Assembly (NCBI RefSeq): GCF_900100375.1
Contig: NZ_FNEZ01000004.1
Span: 186,001 to 250,000 of the forward strand
Length of the DNA: 64,000 nucleotides
Reading direction: 5' to 3'
From: Flavobacterium noncentrifugens
GTDB lineage: Bacteria; Bacteroidota; Bacteroidia; Flavobacteriales; Flavobacteriaceae
In this document: piece by piece, positions 32,493 to 42,291 of the stretch
Layout of the letters: the number at the start of each line of letters is the position of its first letter
How positions within the stretch are numbered: the stretch's first letter is position 1
Notes under the pieces: model-generated
Told to the model about the DNA's origin: nothing
The model's input: only the letters and a program-made list of their open reading frames with translations
Database searches by the model: none
Translations under genes and position numbers: made by a program

Positions 32493-34664
32493 ATGATATC
32501 GATTACAGAAAAAACACTTCAGGATTTGCAGTTCCCGACGGTTCTTGAAACCATTTCGGAGATGTGCAATACCGATCTTGGAAAAGAAAAAGCCTTGCGG
32601 ATCACGCCGTTTCGCGAAAAGGAAATACTGATGCAGGCCTTGCACCAAACCTCAGAATATGTTTCCTCATTTCAGAATAACAATGCAATCCCAAACCACG
32701 GTTTTGATTCGATTGCGCACGAAATAAATTTCCTCGCCATTGAAGACAGTTTCCTTGAAGCCGGAAGTTTTAGGAAAATTGCGGCGATATCAGAAACCGT
32801 AAATGTGCTTTTGCAATACTTTAAAAAATTTGATGATTATTATCCGACCTTGAATCTTAAAGCTTCGGAAGTTACTTTAACGACTGAAATCATTAAGAAA
32901 ATTGACGAAGTTATCGATAAATATGGCGAGCTGAAAGATAGTGCTTCTCCTGTTTTACAGGACATCCGAAGAAATATGAACGCCGTTCGCGGAAAGATCA
33001 ACCAAAGTTTTGGGGCTGCTTTGACGCAATATCATGGTCTTGGTTATTTAGATGACATCAAGGAAAGTTTTGTGCAGAATCGACGCGTGCTGGCCGTTTT
33101 GGCAATGTACCGACGAAAAGTAAAAGGGTCAATTTTGGGAAGTTCGAAAATCGGAAGCATTGCCTACATCGAACCCGAAGCGGCTTTAAAATATTCGCGC
33201 GAGCTTGCCAACCTCGAATATGAGGAAAAGGAAGAAATCATGCGGATCTTGAAGCAATTGTCGAATGCGATACGTCCGTTTCAGCCATTGCTAATCAATT
33301 ACCAGGAATTTCTGGGCGACATAGACGTCATTTCGGCGAAAGCCAAATATGCCAACAGGATCAACGGGATTTTACCGAATATTACCGAAGAACGCCGTTT
33401 GTATTTCCGAGAAGCCTTTCATCCTATTTTGTTTTTGTCCAATTTACAGAAGAAAGAAAAAACGTTTCCACAGACGATTGAGCTGAATCAGGAAAATCGG
33501 ATCATTGTCATTTCGGGGCCAAATGCCGGAGGAAAAACCATCTCGTTAAAAACCGTCGGATTGCTTCAGTTGATGCTGCAATCGGGCATGCTGATTCCGG
33601 TTCATGAGCGCAGTGAAACATTTTTATTTGACAGGATTCTGACAGACATCGGCGATAACCAATCGATTGAAAATCATTTGAGTACATACAGTTACCGATT
33701 AAAGAACATGAATTACTTTTTGAAGAAATGCAACAAGAAAACCATGTTCCTGATTGACGAATTCGGAACCGGATCTGATCCTGAACTCGGCGGTGCTTTG
33801 GCAGAAATCTTCCTCGAGGAATTTTACCATCGGGAAGCTTTCGGGATTATTACGACACATTATTCAAACCTCAAAATCCTTGCAAATGAACTGCCTTTTG
33901 CGATGAACGCCAACATGATGTTTGATGAGCAATCTCTGGAGCCATTGTACAAACTCGTTTTAGGTGAAGCCGGAAGTTCGTTTACATTTGAGGTTGCACA
34001 GAAGAACGGCATCCCATACGGACTCATCAATCGGGCGAAAAAGAAAATAGAAGTCGGAAAAGTGCGATTTGACAAAACCATCGCTACGTTGCAAAAAGAA
34101 CGTTCCAAGCTTGAAAAAACGTCACAAACGCTTAAAGAAGAAGAAACCAAAGCGCGTGAGGAAAGCAAAAAAATGGAAAACATCAATGTAAAAATCAAGC
34201 AAAAGCTCGAAAGTTACCAGGAATTGTACGACAGCAACCAACGCATCATTTACATGGGGCAAAAAATAGACGACATTGCCGATAAATATTTCAACAACAA
34301 AAACAAGAAAGACCTCATTGGCGAATTCCTGAAGATCATTGAGATCGAAAATTCGAAACGCAAAAAAGTTTCTGTCAAAGAAAATAAAGTCATCCAGGAA
34401 AAGAAACAAGAGATCATTAAAGAAGTAACGGTTCAGGTTGCCGAAATCCGACAGGAGAAAAAAGAGAAAAAAATCAAAGCGGCCATGGTTCCGCCGAAGC
34501 CAAAACACATTTTAAAAGTGGGCGACCGCGTGCGAATGATCGATGGAAAATCGGTTGGAAGCATTGATGTCATTGAGAAAAACAAAGCTGTCGTAAATTA
34601 TGGTATTTTTACTTCGAAGGTCAGCTTAGACGAACTCGAATTGGTGGAAGCAAAAAAGAAGTGA
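32493..34664 (+). CDS. MutS2-like DNA-binding ATPase lacking the Smr domain
   Basis: The product is 723 residues from ATG 32493. It has the MutS core helices, a Walker A motif GPNAGGKT near residue 345, Walker B MFLIDEFGTGSDP and the His-switch region TTHYSNLK. A long charged coiled-coil follows (about 530-650), then a small KOW-like C-terminal domain (VGDRVRMIDGKSVGSIDVIE). Canonical MutS2 (near 785 residues) ends in an Smr nuclease domain, which is not present. MutS2 acts on recombination intermediates or stalled ribosomes; without Smr it probably lacks the nuclease step. The stop is 3 bp before the next gene. Confidence 0.87.
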   Translation: MISITEKTLQDLQFPTVLETISEMCNTDLGKEKALRITPFREKEILMQALHQTSEYVSSFQNNNAIPNHGFDSIAHEINFLAIEDSFLEAGSFRKIAAISETVNVLLQYFKKFDDYYPTLNLKASEVTLTTEIIKKIDEVIDKYGELKDSASPVLQDIRRNMNAVRGKINQSFGAALTQYHGLGYLDDIKESFVQNRRVLAVLAMYRRKVKGSILGSSKIGSIAYIEPEAALKYSRELANLEYEEKEEIMRILKQLSNAIRPFQPLLINYQEFLGDIDVISAKAKYANRINGILPNITEERRLYFREAFHPILFLSNLQKKEKTFPQTIELNQENRIIVISGPNAGGKTISLKTVGLLQLMLQSGMLIPVHERSETFLFDRILTDIGDNQSIENHLSTYSYRLKNMNYFLKKCNKKTMFLIDEFGTGSDPELGGALAEIFLEEFYHREAFGIITTHYSNLKILANELPFAMNANMMFDEQSLEPLYKLVLGEAGSSFTFEVAQKNGIPYGLINRAKKKIEVGKVRFDKTIATLQKERSKLEKTSQTLKEEETKAREESKKMENINVKIKQKLESYQELYDSNQRIIYMGQKIDDIADKYFNNKNKKDLIGEFLKIIEIENSKRKKVSVKENKVIQEKKQEIIKEVTVQVAEIRQEKKEKKIKAAMVPPKPKHILKVGDRVRMIDGKSVGSIDVIEKNKAVVNYGIFTSKVSLDELELVEAKKK

Positions 34665-34667
34665 GAA

Positions 34668-35087
34668 ATGAGTATGGAAAATTTACCAAAAGATAAAAAG
34701 ATCATCCTGTTTGACGGTGTTTGCAATTTGTGCAATTCGGCCGTTCAGTTTGTGATCAAACATGATTTAAAAGACCAGTTCAGGTTTGCTGCATTGCAAT
34801 CGGATATTGGTATGCAAATTCTGAAACACATCGCAATCGACCCGAAAAACATTGATAGCATCATTTTATACGAACCCGGAATTGCATATTATTACAAATC
34901 ATCAGCAGCTATTGAAATTGCAAAAGGCCTTGGCGGATTCTGGAGTTTAAGCACCGCTTTTAAAATTATCCCAACTTTTTTAAGAAATCCGGTATATGAT
35001 TTTATCGCAAGGAATCGTTACAAATGGTATGGTAAACAGGAAAGCTGCATGATCCCGACACCTGAGTTAAAATCAAAATTCTTATAA
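34668..35087 (+). CDS. DCC-family thiol-disulfide oxidoreductase-like protein
   Basis: The 139-residue product begins with the DCC signature FDGVCNLCNSAVQF, where DGxCxxC gives the family its name. It has further conserved parts SIILYEPG, KSSAAIEIAKGLGG and RYKWYGK. These proteins adopt a thioredoxin-like fold and probably act as disulfide or redox-active factors, without a proven substrate. A second ATG at 34674 is equally possible as start. It is cotranscribed with the MutS2-like gene. Confidence 0.88.
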   Translation: MSMENLPKDKKIILFDGVCNLCNSAVQFVIKHDLKDQFRFAALQSDIGMQILKHIAIDPKNIDSIILYEPGIAYYYKSSAAIEIAKGLGGFWSLSTAFKIIPTFLRNPVYDFIARNRYKWYGKQESCMIPTPELKSKFL

Positions 35088-35090
35088 ATA

Positions 35091-35121
35091 AAAAACTCCC
35101 TGCTTTCACAGGGAGTTTTTC
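35091..35121. terminator. Bidirectional terminator
   Basis: AAAAACTCCCTG and CAGGGAGTTTTT form a 12-bp stem with a 6-nt loop. A-runs and T-runs on either side let it work for both the DCC gene and the converging secreted-protein gene. Confidence 0.9.
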
Positions 35122-35137
35122 TATGACAACTAAAAAA

Positions 35138-35890
35138 TTAGTTTTTCACGATTTTTTTAGTAGCTGTACCTTCGTTAGATTTAATGTTCATCATGTAAAC
35201 ACCTGCAGATAAATCTGAAATGTTCATGTCAACTTTAGAAAGGTTGTTTACTGCATTTTCTTTTACGATTCTTCCGTTCAAGTCAGTGATTGACACATTT
35301 GTGATTGGAGATTTTTCGTTAGAAACAGTAATTAGGCTTGTAGCAGGGTTTGGAGAAACTACAAAGCTTGTAGCTGCTTTAGTATCTTTAACTGCCAAAG
35401 TAGTTGAAACACCGTTCAAAGTAAATGAACCATTCCATGTACCAGAGTTAGTTCCGCCAGTAGCGAAATAACCATTTCCGAAATACACTTTCAATGTAGG
35501 GTTTGCATCAAAATCAATTGGCGTATCCAATGTAATTGTACCGTCACATACAGTTCCAACAACATCACTGTCACCACTAGGCCAAGCTTGTGTCTCTAAA
35601 GCTGCGAAATCACTAAATCCTCCAGCCTGTAAAGTAATTACGTCTGTAGCCGTTAATCCAGTTGTAACAAGAACGGTGAAATCATTTGCATAAGTACTTT
35701 GTGTAGAAGCAGTAAGTGCAACATTCACATCAATGCTTGTCAAAACGCCATGAAGTGCTCCTGCATTAAAAGCGGTTCCAAAATATGCAGCCTGAAAAGT
35801 ACGGTTTGTAACTGCTACCGTTTCTTGTTGAGCAGTTGCTGTAAAGATTGATCCTGCAAGCAGGAATGCGAAAAGTAATTGTTTTTTCAT
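35138..35890 (-). CDS. Secreted protein with type IX sorting tail
   Basis: The 250-residue product has a signal peptide (MKKQLLFAFLLAGSIFTATAQ), a middle part of small beta-rich repeats with no recognised domain, and a C-terminal type A sorting tail from about residue 175: VSPNPATSLITVSN, ITDLNGRIVKE, and LSAGVYMMNIKSNEG-TATKKIVKN. The tail directs export through the type IX system and attachment to the cell surface. It has a -7 box just upstream, and a bidirectional terminator downstream. Confidence 0.9.
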   Translation of the reverse strand: MKKQLLFAFLLAGSIFTATAQQETVAVTNRTFQAAYFGTAFNAGALHGVLTSIDVNVALTASTQSTYANDFTVLVTTGLTATDVITLQAGGFSDFAALETQAWPSGDSDVVGTVCDGTITLDTPIDFDANPTLKVYFGNGYFATGGTNSGTWNGSFTLNGVSTTLAVKDTKAATSFVVSPNPATSLITVSNEKSPITNVSITDLNGRIVKENAVNNLSKVDMNISDLSAGVYMMNIKSNEGTATKKIVKN

Positions 35891-35915
35891 AATTTTTATT
35901 TTTATTTTAAGTCCT

Positions 35916-35923
35916 CAAAGCTA
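35916..35923 (-). promoter_or_regulatory. -7 box TAGCTTTG for the secreted-protein gene
   Basis: Read on the minus strand, TAGCTTTG matches TAnnTTTG and lies 25 bp upstream of the start codon. Confidence 0.45.
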
Positions 35924-36012
35924 TTAAAAATTGTTGTAAGATTTCTTTACAAATTGTTAATCTTTAAAAAATACCAAAATTTTTAAAATTCATGTTATTA
36001 AAACAACCGCGG

Positions 36013-37038
36013 CTATTTCTTTACGATTTTTTTTATGGTATGCGTATTTTCTGAAACGATATCAATGATGTAAATGCCTGCTGATAGATCTGAAACATCC
36101 ATTTTTACATCTGATCTATTTTCGAATTTATTTGTTTTAACGATCCTTCCATTCATATCTGAAACTGAGACTTGGGCTATGTTGTGATTTTTGACCGATA
36201 CATTTATAATATCTGAAACCGGATTTGGATATACAGCCACATTTTCTACATCATTTTCAATTTGGTCAACACTTAATAAAAGCATGTCTGTGGCTACCGC
36301 GCGCACCACGTAATTATCAAATCTTGCGGTGCTGGCAACAGTATTTTCAGCACCTTCTTCGTATATGGCTGTAGCGATAAAATCAATTTCAGCCGGATCC
36401 AGCCCTGCGGTTGTTCCGTTTGTGTACGAATCGAATCCCGGGCCTTTCCAGATTACTTTTCCGTCACTTTTCTTGAAACTCATCCCAAGCCGAACCCATG
36501 TATTAATAGGAAGCACCAAATCCGGGTTGCTTTCAGGGCCCAAACTGTATTGATAGGTTCCTGTTCCCTGATCATCGCTATAGTAAGCAAGCCCGCTGAT
36601 GATTTTGCTGTCCTGGGCAATGATAAAACCTGCCAGGATTTTTGAAAGATCGGCATTGTAAACATTCAGCCTGATGGAATTTTGGCTTAACGTAATCGGT
36701 CCGGTGTAATAGTCAAATTCAATTTCGAGAATGTCATTTCCTGCCTCGCGTGCACTCCAGGCCGTTGGCAATCCATTTTTCCACATAAAGTGGTTGTCTG
36801 TGGCGTTTGCCGGGCCTGTCAGTTGAAAAACCCTGCCATGGGCAACGCCATCATTCAATATCCTGTAATCAAGGTTTGTACCACCAACAGTATAAAATCC
36901 ACCCTGTCCTGCTACCGATCCGGTTACACTGGTTCCAACCGCGCCATTTGTATATGCCGTAAAATCGTTGGATTCAATAATCTGTGCATTTGAATAAATT
37001 GCTGATAATATGACAAATGAAAGTATCGTTTTTTTCAT
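36013..37038 (-). CDS. Secreted protein with type IX sorting tail and a jelly-roll-like body
   Basis: The 341-residue product has a signal peptide (MKKTILSFVILSAIYSNAQ), a body of about 240 residues with alternating strands (for example LEIEFDYYTGPITL and YVVRAVATD) that resembles lectin or glucanase-like jelly rolls, and a type A sorting tail from about 270: VYPNPVSDIINVS, SVSDMNGRIVKTN, and DLSAGIYIIDIVSE ending KKIVKK. Its tail is clearly related to that of the neighbouring 35138-35890 gene, but the bodies differ. Confidence 0.87.
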   Translation of the reverse strand: MKKTILSFVILSAIYSNAQIIESNDFTAYTNGAVGTSVTGSVAGQGGFYTVGGTNLDYRILNDGVAHGRVFQLTGPANATDNHFMWKNGLPTAWSAREAGNDILEIEFDYYTGPITLSQNSIRLNVYNADLSKILAGFIIAQDSKIISGLAYYSDDQGTGTYQYSLGPESNPDLVLPINTWVRLGMSFKKSDGKVIWKGPGFDSYTNGTTAGLDPAEIDFIATAIYEEGAENTVASTARFDNYVVRAVATDMLLLSVDQIENDVENVAVYPNPVSDIINVSVKNHNIAQVSVSDMNGRIVKTNKFENRSDVKMDVSDLSAGIYIIDIVSENTHTIKKIVKK

Positions 37039-37135
37039 GATTTTTTAATTTATAAATGAAACTTCGTCTAAAACACTTGTGAAGTTAGAATTATTTTTGC
37101 GGATTTTTAAAAATGCCTGCCACTTTTTTCAGCAA

Positions 37136-38398
37136 TTAGTCATTTTTCTCCCATTTTCCTACAACCGATGTTGCCAGCGCATTTCCTAAAACGTTTGTAG
37201 CGCTTCTGAACATGTCGCAAAAATGGTCGATTGGCAGGATCAAAGCAATGCCTTCAATCGGGATTTTAAACATGCCGCAGGTTGCCGCAACGACAACAAG
37301 GCTCGCTCTTGGAACGCCTGCAATTCCTTTGCTGGTTAGCATCAGTACAAAAAGCATGGTGAATTGTGTGCCAATGCTCAGATCAATGCCATACGCCTGA
37401 GCGATGAAAATGCTTGCAAAAGTCATGTACATCATGCTTCCATCAAGATTAAACGAATAGCCGAGCGGCAGCATGAATGAGACAATCCTATCCTTTACGC
37501 CGAAGCGCTCCAGTTCTTCTGTAAGTTTCGGAAATACGGCTTCGCTGCTTGTGGTGCCGAATGCAATGATCAACGGACTGACGATTCTTTTGAGCAATTC
37601 ACCCATCAATTTGCCCAGAAACAAATATCCGATCAGCAGCAAAACGATCCAAAGTGTTGAAATGCCTACTAAAAACGACCCGAAGAATTTTGCATAAGTC
37701 AGGATCAAATCGCTGAAATCGCGGATGGCAAAAACACCCGCAATCGCCCCAAAAACACCAATTGGTGCAAACTTCATGACATAATTGACCATTTTTAAAA
37801 CAATATGCGACGTTTTATCCAAAGCATTCACGACAGGTTTTGCATGATCGCCGATGGAAGCTGCTGCCAATCCGAAGAAGATCGAAAAAATCACGATTTG
37901 CAAAATTTCGTTTGTTGCCATCGCTTCAACAATACTTTTCGGGATGATGTGCTCGATGAAATTCTGTGCCGAAAACACGCTGGTTTTTTCAGTCACTTCT
38001 GAAGCGGTAGATAAATCAACATCTGATAAATTCAGGCCAATTCCGGGTTGCAAAACATTCACCCAGAACATCCCGATCAAAAGCGAAATGAAAGAAGCGG
38101 TAAAAAACCAGCCCAATGCCTTCCCTCCAATCCTTCCAACCGCTTTAATGTCGCCGAGTTTTGCAATCCCAACCACCAAAGTCGTAAACACCAAAGGCGC
38201 AATGATCATTTGGACGAGCCTGATGAAAACTGTTGCCAGCAGTTTGATGTAGGTACTAAATTCCTTCGCGCTTTCCGGCGTGGCATTGTTGTGGATGAAA
38301 ATTCCGAGAATCGCCCCGACGATCATCGCAATTAAGATCTGCGTTGTTAAATTTGAGAAAAAAGAGGTTTTCTGAGTTTCAGTTTGGTTTGGATTCAT
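37136..38398 (-). CDS. Dicarboxylate/amino acid:cation symporter (DAACS family)
   Basis: The 420-residue inner-membrane protein has the DAACS layout of about eight helices and two re-entrant hairpins. Visible motifs are TTLVVGIAKLGD, AFGTTSSEAVFPKLTEELERFG (the serine-rich hairpin), LPLGYSFNLDGSMMYMTFA and the C-terminal GIAGVPRASLVVVAA. Family members import glutamate, aspartate, fumarate, malate or succinate with H+ or Na+. Uptake of C4 acids would suit the catabolic character of the window, but nothing ties it directly to the aromatic cluster. Confidence 0.92.
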   Translation of the reverse strand: MNPNQTETQKTSFFSNLTTQILIAMIVGAILGIFIHNNATPESAKEFSTYIKLLATVFIRLVQMIIAPLVFTTLVVGIAKLGDIKAVGRIGGKALGWFFTASFISLLIGMFWVNVLQPGIGLNLSDVDLSTASEVTEKTSVFSAQNFIEHIIPKSIVEAMATNEILQIVIFSIFFGLAAASIGDHAKPVVNALDKTSHIVLKMVNYVMKFAPIGVFGAIAGVFAIRDFSDLILTYAKFFGSFLVGISTLWIVLLLIGYLFLGKLMGELLKRIVSPLIIAFGTTSSEAVFPKLTEELERFGVKDRIVSFMLPLGYSFNLDGSMMYMTFASIFIAQAYGIDLSIGTQFTMLFVLMLTSKGIAGVPRASLVVVAATCGMFKIPIEGIALILPIDHFCDMFRSATNVLGNALATSVVGKWEKND

Positions 38399-38420
38399 GG
38401 TTTGGAAGTTGGATGTGTTT

Positions 38421-38500
38421 TAGCCCTGATGGAAGCGGCATCCTTTTTTGCCGGAGGAACGAAGGCAGAAAAGATACAGTGGACAGCAGGAACAGCTCCT
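38421..38500 (+). repeat. REP-like dispersed element, degenerate copy
   Basis: It reads TAGCCCTGATGGAAGCGG, ATCCTTTTTT, AAAAGATACAG and AGCAGGAACAGCTCC, the same word order as the copy at 56753-56887. Its end reaches the stop codon of aroC at 38499. Confidence 0.65.
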
Positions 38501-39569
38501 AAAAATTAGTATTATATGTTTTATTAATCAGATAAAAATCGGCCAGCACAATTGCAGCCATCGCCTCTACGATTGGCACCGCACGCGGAACAACACACGG
38601 ATCGTGTCGGCCTTTGCCCTGCATTTCTACAACATTTCCTTTGTTGTCAATCGTTTCCTGTTTTTGCATGATCGTGGCAACCGGCTTGAAAGCCACGCGG
38701 AAATAAATATCCATCCCATTTGAAATGCCGCCCTGGATTCCGCCAGATAAATTCGATTTGGTCGTTCCGTCAGCATTGTATAAATCGTTGTGTTCGCTGC
38801 CTTTCATCTTCGCACCGCAAAATCCGCTGCCATATTCAAAACCTTTTACGGCGTTGATAGAAAGCATCGCTTTTCCGAGTTCAGCGTGTAGTTTATCAAA
38901 AACCGGCTCGCCCAAACCAATCGGTACATTTTGGATCACGCAGGTTACGGTTCCGCCAACCGTATCGCCTTCTTTGCGGATTTCGCGGATGTAAGCTTCC
39001 ATTTTTGCGGCACTTTCTTCATCGGGACAACGCACCGGATTGCTTTCTGTCTTTGAAAAATCGAGTGCCTGATAGGGTTTGTCAATAAAAATATCACCAA
39101 CCGAGGATGTAAATGCATTGATTTTAATGTCCTTTAATACTTGTTTGGCAACTGCACCAGCTACTACCCGACTCGCTGTTTCGCGCGCCGAACTTCTACC
39201 ACCGCCACGATAATCGCGGATCCCGTATTTTTTTTCATAGACATAATCGGCATGGCTCGGACGGTAATTGTCTTTGATGTGGGAATAGTCGTCTGATTTC
39301 TGGTTTGTATTCGGAATGATAAAACCGATTGGCGTTCCGGTCGTTTTTCCTTGAAAGATCCCTGATAAAAACTGTACTTCGTCGTTCTCTTTTCGTTGGG
39401 TTACGATTGCAGATTGTCCTGGTTTCCTGCGCTCCATTTCATATTGGATTGCATTGAAATCAAGTTTGATTCCCGGCGGACAACCATCAATGATTCCACC
39501 GAGCGCTTCACCGTGGGATTCTCCAAAAGTCGTGATTTTGAAAAGCGTTCCGTAACTGTTTCCTGCCAT
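38499..39569 (-). CDS. aroC: Chorismate synthase
   Basis: From the start at 39569 the product is 356 residues and begins [20 protein letters not shown], the conserved N-terminus. Other signatures are [32 protein letters not shown] and GGISNGMDI. The enzyme makes chorismate from EPSP with reduced FMN, the last common step to aromatic amino acids, folate and menaquinone. A longer frame to 39707 crosses a -7 box and repeat words and is rejected. Confidence 0.97.
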   Translation of the reverse strand: MAGNSYGTLFKITTFGESHGEALGGIIDGCPPGIKLDFNAIQYEMERRKPGQSAIVTQRKENDEVQFLSGIFQGKTTGTPIGFIIPNTNQKSDDYSHIKDNYRPSHADYVYEKKYGIRDYRGGGRSSARETASRVVAGAVAKQVLKDIKINAFTSSVGDIFIDKPYQALDFSKTESNPVRCPDEESAAKMEAYIREIRKEGDTVGGTVTCVIQNVPIGLGEPVFDKLHAELGKAMLSINAVKGFEYGSGFCGAKMKGSEHNDLYNADGTTKSNLSGGIQGGISNGMDIYFRVAFKPVATIMQKQETIDNKGNVVEMQGKGRHDPCVVPRAVPIVEAMAAIVLADFYLINKTYNTNF

Positions 39570-39585
39570 TTTGATGTGTTTTGAA

Positions 39586-39616
39586 CAAATGTAGGTTTTT
39601 AGTAGCAAAGTTGCAA
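39586..39616 (-). promoter_or_regulatory. Promoter of aroC (TTG, 20 bp, TACATTTG)
   Basis: On the minus strand, TTG (39616-39614) and TACATTTG (39593-39586) are spaced by 20 bp. Transcription would begin near 39580, just before the aroC ATG. Confidence 0.65.
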
Positions 39617-39790
39617 AGTTGCTGCAGAGTACCTGAGTGCCTGATTGACTGAGTAGCAAGTTTTCAAATCGTAAGCTAAAAGGAATTCCGAAAACTATGT
39701 TGCCCAATAACTTTTATTGACAATCCAAAAAACTCAGCTACTCAGCAACTATTTCTTAACATTCCCTTCCCCTTCAATTCACAACCACTG
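39600..39790. repeat. Word-repeat intergenic stretch
   Basis: This gap repeats short words such as GCAAAGTTGCAAAGTTGC, CTGAGTGCCTGATTGACT and ACTCAGCTACTCAGCAACT. Similar words occur near 22021-22060, 29800-29880 and 48020-48085. No coding frame is supported. Confidence 0.5.
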
Positions 39791-39816
39791 CCTTAATTTG
39801 TAAAACTTCAAATCAA

Positions 39817-40656
39817 ATGAAAAAGAGAAAAGTAGAAGTCGTTGTATTATCGGATGTGCATCTGGGCACTTTTGGCTGCCACGCAAAGGAACTGATGAAT
39901 TACTTGTCATCGGTAAAACCCAAAATATTGGTTTTAAACGGCGACATTATAGACATCTGGCAATTTAGGAAATCGTACTTTCCGAAACAGCATTTGAGAG
40001 TGATCCGAAAGATTTTGGATCTGGCTTCAAAAGGCACGAAAGTGTATTATATCACCGGAAACCACGACGAATTGCTCCGGAAATTCAGCGATACCGTCAT
40101 GGGGAATTTTACAATTCTGGATAAATTGGTATTGGAACTCGATGAAAAGAAAGCGTGGATCTTTCACGGCGATGTTTTCGATGTTTCGGTACAACATTCC
40201 AAATGGATCGCAAAACTTGGCGGATTGGGTTATGATTACCTGATTTTACTAAACCGGTTTGTAAATTGGTGCCTTTATAAAATGGGAAGCGAACCGTATT
40301 CTTTTTCGAAAAAAATAAAAGCCAGTGTTAAAAAAGCGGTCAAGCATATTTCCGATTTTGAAACGACGGCAACCGATTTAGCGATTGAAAAAAAATATGA
40401 TTATGTCATTTGCGGACACATTCACGAACCAAAGATCATAGAGAAAACAAATAAAAACGGCAGTACCTTGTATCTGAATTCCGGCGATTGGGTCGAGAAT
40501 CTAACTGCGCTTGAATACAACAGAAAACGCTGGAAAATGTACCGTTATGCCGACACGAATTACACTGAAGAAGAAGATTTATTTGAAATGGAAAATGCGA
40601 TCAGCAACCAGCTCATCGCGTCCATAGTTTTTTCAAAAAAGATCAATTCTTACTGA
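39817..40656 (+). CDS. LpxH-like metallophosphoesterase
   Basis: The 279-residue product has all five blocks of a two-metal phosphoesterase: SDVHLG near residue 10, NGDIIDIW near 43, GNHDE near 80, IFHGDVFDV near 113 and GHIHEP near 203. It resembles the UDP-2,3-diacylglucosamine diphosphatase branch, which makes lipid X in lipid A synthesis, but members with other substrates exist. Its last 7 bp overlap the stop region of the converging PrcB-like gene. Confidence 0.87.
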   Translation: MKKRKVEVVVLSDVHLGTFGCHAKELMNYLSSVKPKILVLNGDIIDIWQFRKSYFPKQHLRVIRKILDLASKGTKVYYITGNHDELLRKFSDTVMGNFTILDKLVLELDEKKAWIFHGDVFDVSVQHSKWIAKLGGLGYDYLILLNRFVNWCLYKMGSEPYSFSKKIKASVKKAVKHISDFETTATDLAIEKKYDYVICGHIHEPKIIEKTNKNGSTLYLNSGDWVENLTALEYNRKRWKMYRYADTNYTEEEDLFEMENAISNQLIASIVFSKKINSY

Positions 40657-41087
40657 TCAGAATCTTTAATGACAATTTCTTTTTTGGAATTGATTTTGAC
40701 AACTGTATAAGGATTGCTCATTACAGATATTGCCATTTCTCCAGATTTCGGACTGGTTTCTTTAACCGTTAAGATAATCTGTGTTGGCGTTTCTTCGGCT
40801 TTTTGAACGGTGATCGAATGGCCGCCTGATGATTTTTCGCCCAGGTTTAAGATCACGAAATTGGACTTTGATGTATCGTCGGCTTTGATTTTCTTTTTCA
40901 GATTTTCATCGCTTTGAAGCATTTTGATTTCATTGGCTTCGGTCAGGATTTCATAAAACCGGATGCTTGCGCCGCCGTTATTTTGCTGTGTAAGCACTTC
41001 GTAAAGCGGTTTTTTTGAGTTGTCGGTTTTGGTCGATCCGCACGAAAATAAAAATATTGTGATCAAGGCTACGGCTGCTTTTTTCAT
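40650..41087 (-). CDS. PrcB-like lipoprotein
   Basis: The 145-residue product has a lipoprotein signal with the lipobox FLFSC-GS (cleavage before Cys16), then a small beta domain with NFVILNLGEKSSGGHSITVQKAEETP-type pattern in residues ~75-100, typical of the PrcB C-terminal domain. PrcB-like domains accompany secreted protease systems. Its start overlaps the stop of bshA by 4 bp. The function is uncertain. Confidence 0.72.
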   Translation of the reverse strand: MKKAAVALITIFLFSCGSTKTDNSKKPLYEVLTQQNNGGASIRFYEILTEANEIKMLQSDENLKKKIKADDTSKSNFVILNLGEKSSGGHSITVQKAEETPTQIILTVKETSPKSGEMAISVMSNPYTVVKINSKKEIVIKDSDQ

Positions 41088-42217
41088 ACGTGGATGTTTA
41101 CTGCTTTGTTGTATAATTCTTCATACATCGGAAGGATATTTTTGATGTCGAATTTTCTGGCTGTAGCCAATGCACGGCTTTTAAATTCATCCAAAATAAT
41201 ACCATCGCTTAAAATCTTCAACGCATTTTCTGCCATTTCATCTACATTTCCAACATCGCTCAGATAACCTGAAATGCCGTCGAAATTCACTTCAGGCAAA
41301 CCGCCAGAATTGCTCGAAATCACCGGAACGCCCGATGCCATTGCTTCCAATGCAGCCAAACCAAAACTTTCTGTTTCCGACGGCAATAAAAACAAGTCGG
41401 AGTAACTCAGTATCGTATCGATTTCATTGCTGTTCCCAAAGAAAATCACTTTATCGATGATGCCGAGTTCCTGGCACAAACGTTCGGCTTTTTCTTTTTC
41501 TGGCCCATCGCCTACCATCATCAGCCTGGCCGGAATTTGCTGCTGTATTTTATAAAATATTTTGATAATATCCGGAATGCGCTTGACTTTCCTGAAGTTG
41601 CTTATGTGTGTAATGATGCGTTCGTCTTCCCTTGCAATGACAGATCGTCGGCACGGAATGCTCGCCACATCTACGTTTTTATGGAGTTCGATAAAATTCG
41701 GAATCACGACAATTTCATTGGTAATATTGAACAATTTCAAGGTATCGTCTTTCAGGCTTTGCGAAACCGAAGTCACAAAATCCGATTTGTTGATGCTGAA
41801 AGTCACTGCGGGTTTGTAAAACGGATGGTTTCCTACGAGTGTAATGTCGGTTCCGTGCAATGTCGTCACCATCGGAATATCGATGCCTTCGTCTTTGAGC
41901 ATTTGCTTGGCCATATACCCGGCATACGCATGCGGAATTGCATAATGCACGTGCAGCAATTCAATTTTATACAATTTCACCATATCGACAAGCTTACTCG
42001 AAAGCGCCAATTCATACGGCTGGTAATGAAACAATGGATATTCCGGAACGTTGACTTCGTGGTAATGCACATTCGGGTTTAAAAGTGCGAGGCGAACGGG
42101 CTGGCTATACGTAATGAAGTGGATTTCGTGGCCTTTGCGGGCAAGTTCCAATCCGAGTTCTGTAGCGACAACGCCGCTTCCGCCAAATGTCGGATAACAA
42201 ACAATTGCTATTTTCAT
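41084..42217 (-). CDS. bshA: N-acetyl-alpha-D-glucosaminyl L-malate synthase, bacillithiol pathway
   Basis: The 377-residue GT4 glycosyltransferase starts MKIAIVCYPTFGGSGVVATELG, with the GGSG donor loop, has HVHYAIPHAYAGYMAKQML for malate binding, and the E-x7-E pair in PSETESFGLAALEAMASG. BshA joins N-acetylglucosamine to L-malate, the first step of bacillithiol. The BshB and BshC genes are not in this window. It is translationally coupled to the PrcB-like gene by a 4-bp overlap. Confidence 0.94.
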   Translation of the reverse strand: MKIAIVCYPTFGGSGVVATELGLELARKGHEIHFITYSQPVRLALLNPNVHYHEVNVPEYPLFHYQPYELALSSKLVDMVKLYKIELLHVHYAIPHAYAGYMAKQMLKDEGIDIPMVTTLHGTDITLVGNHPFYKPAVTFSINKSDFVTSVSQSLKDDTLKLFNITNEIVVIPNFIELHKNVDVASIPCRRSVIAREDERIITHISNFRKVKRIPDIIKIFYKIQQQIPARLMMVGDGPEKEKAERLCQELGIIDKVIFFGNSNEIDTILSYSDLFLLPSETESFGLAALEAMASGVPVISSNSGGLPEVNFDGISGYLSDVGNVDEMAENALKILSDGIILDEFKSRALATARKFDIKNILPMYEELYNKAVNIHV

Positions 42218-42291
42218 AGTGTCTTTTTAGTCCTACGAATTTAGCAAAAAAGGACGTGTGAATTTGAAATTTTCGGTTAAATTATCAGTTT

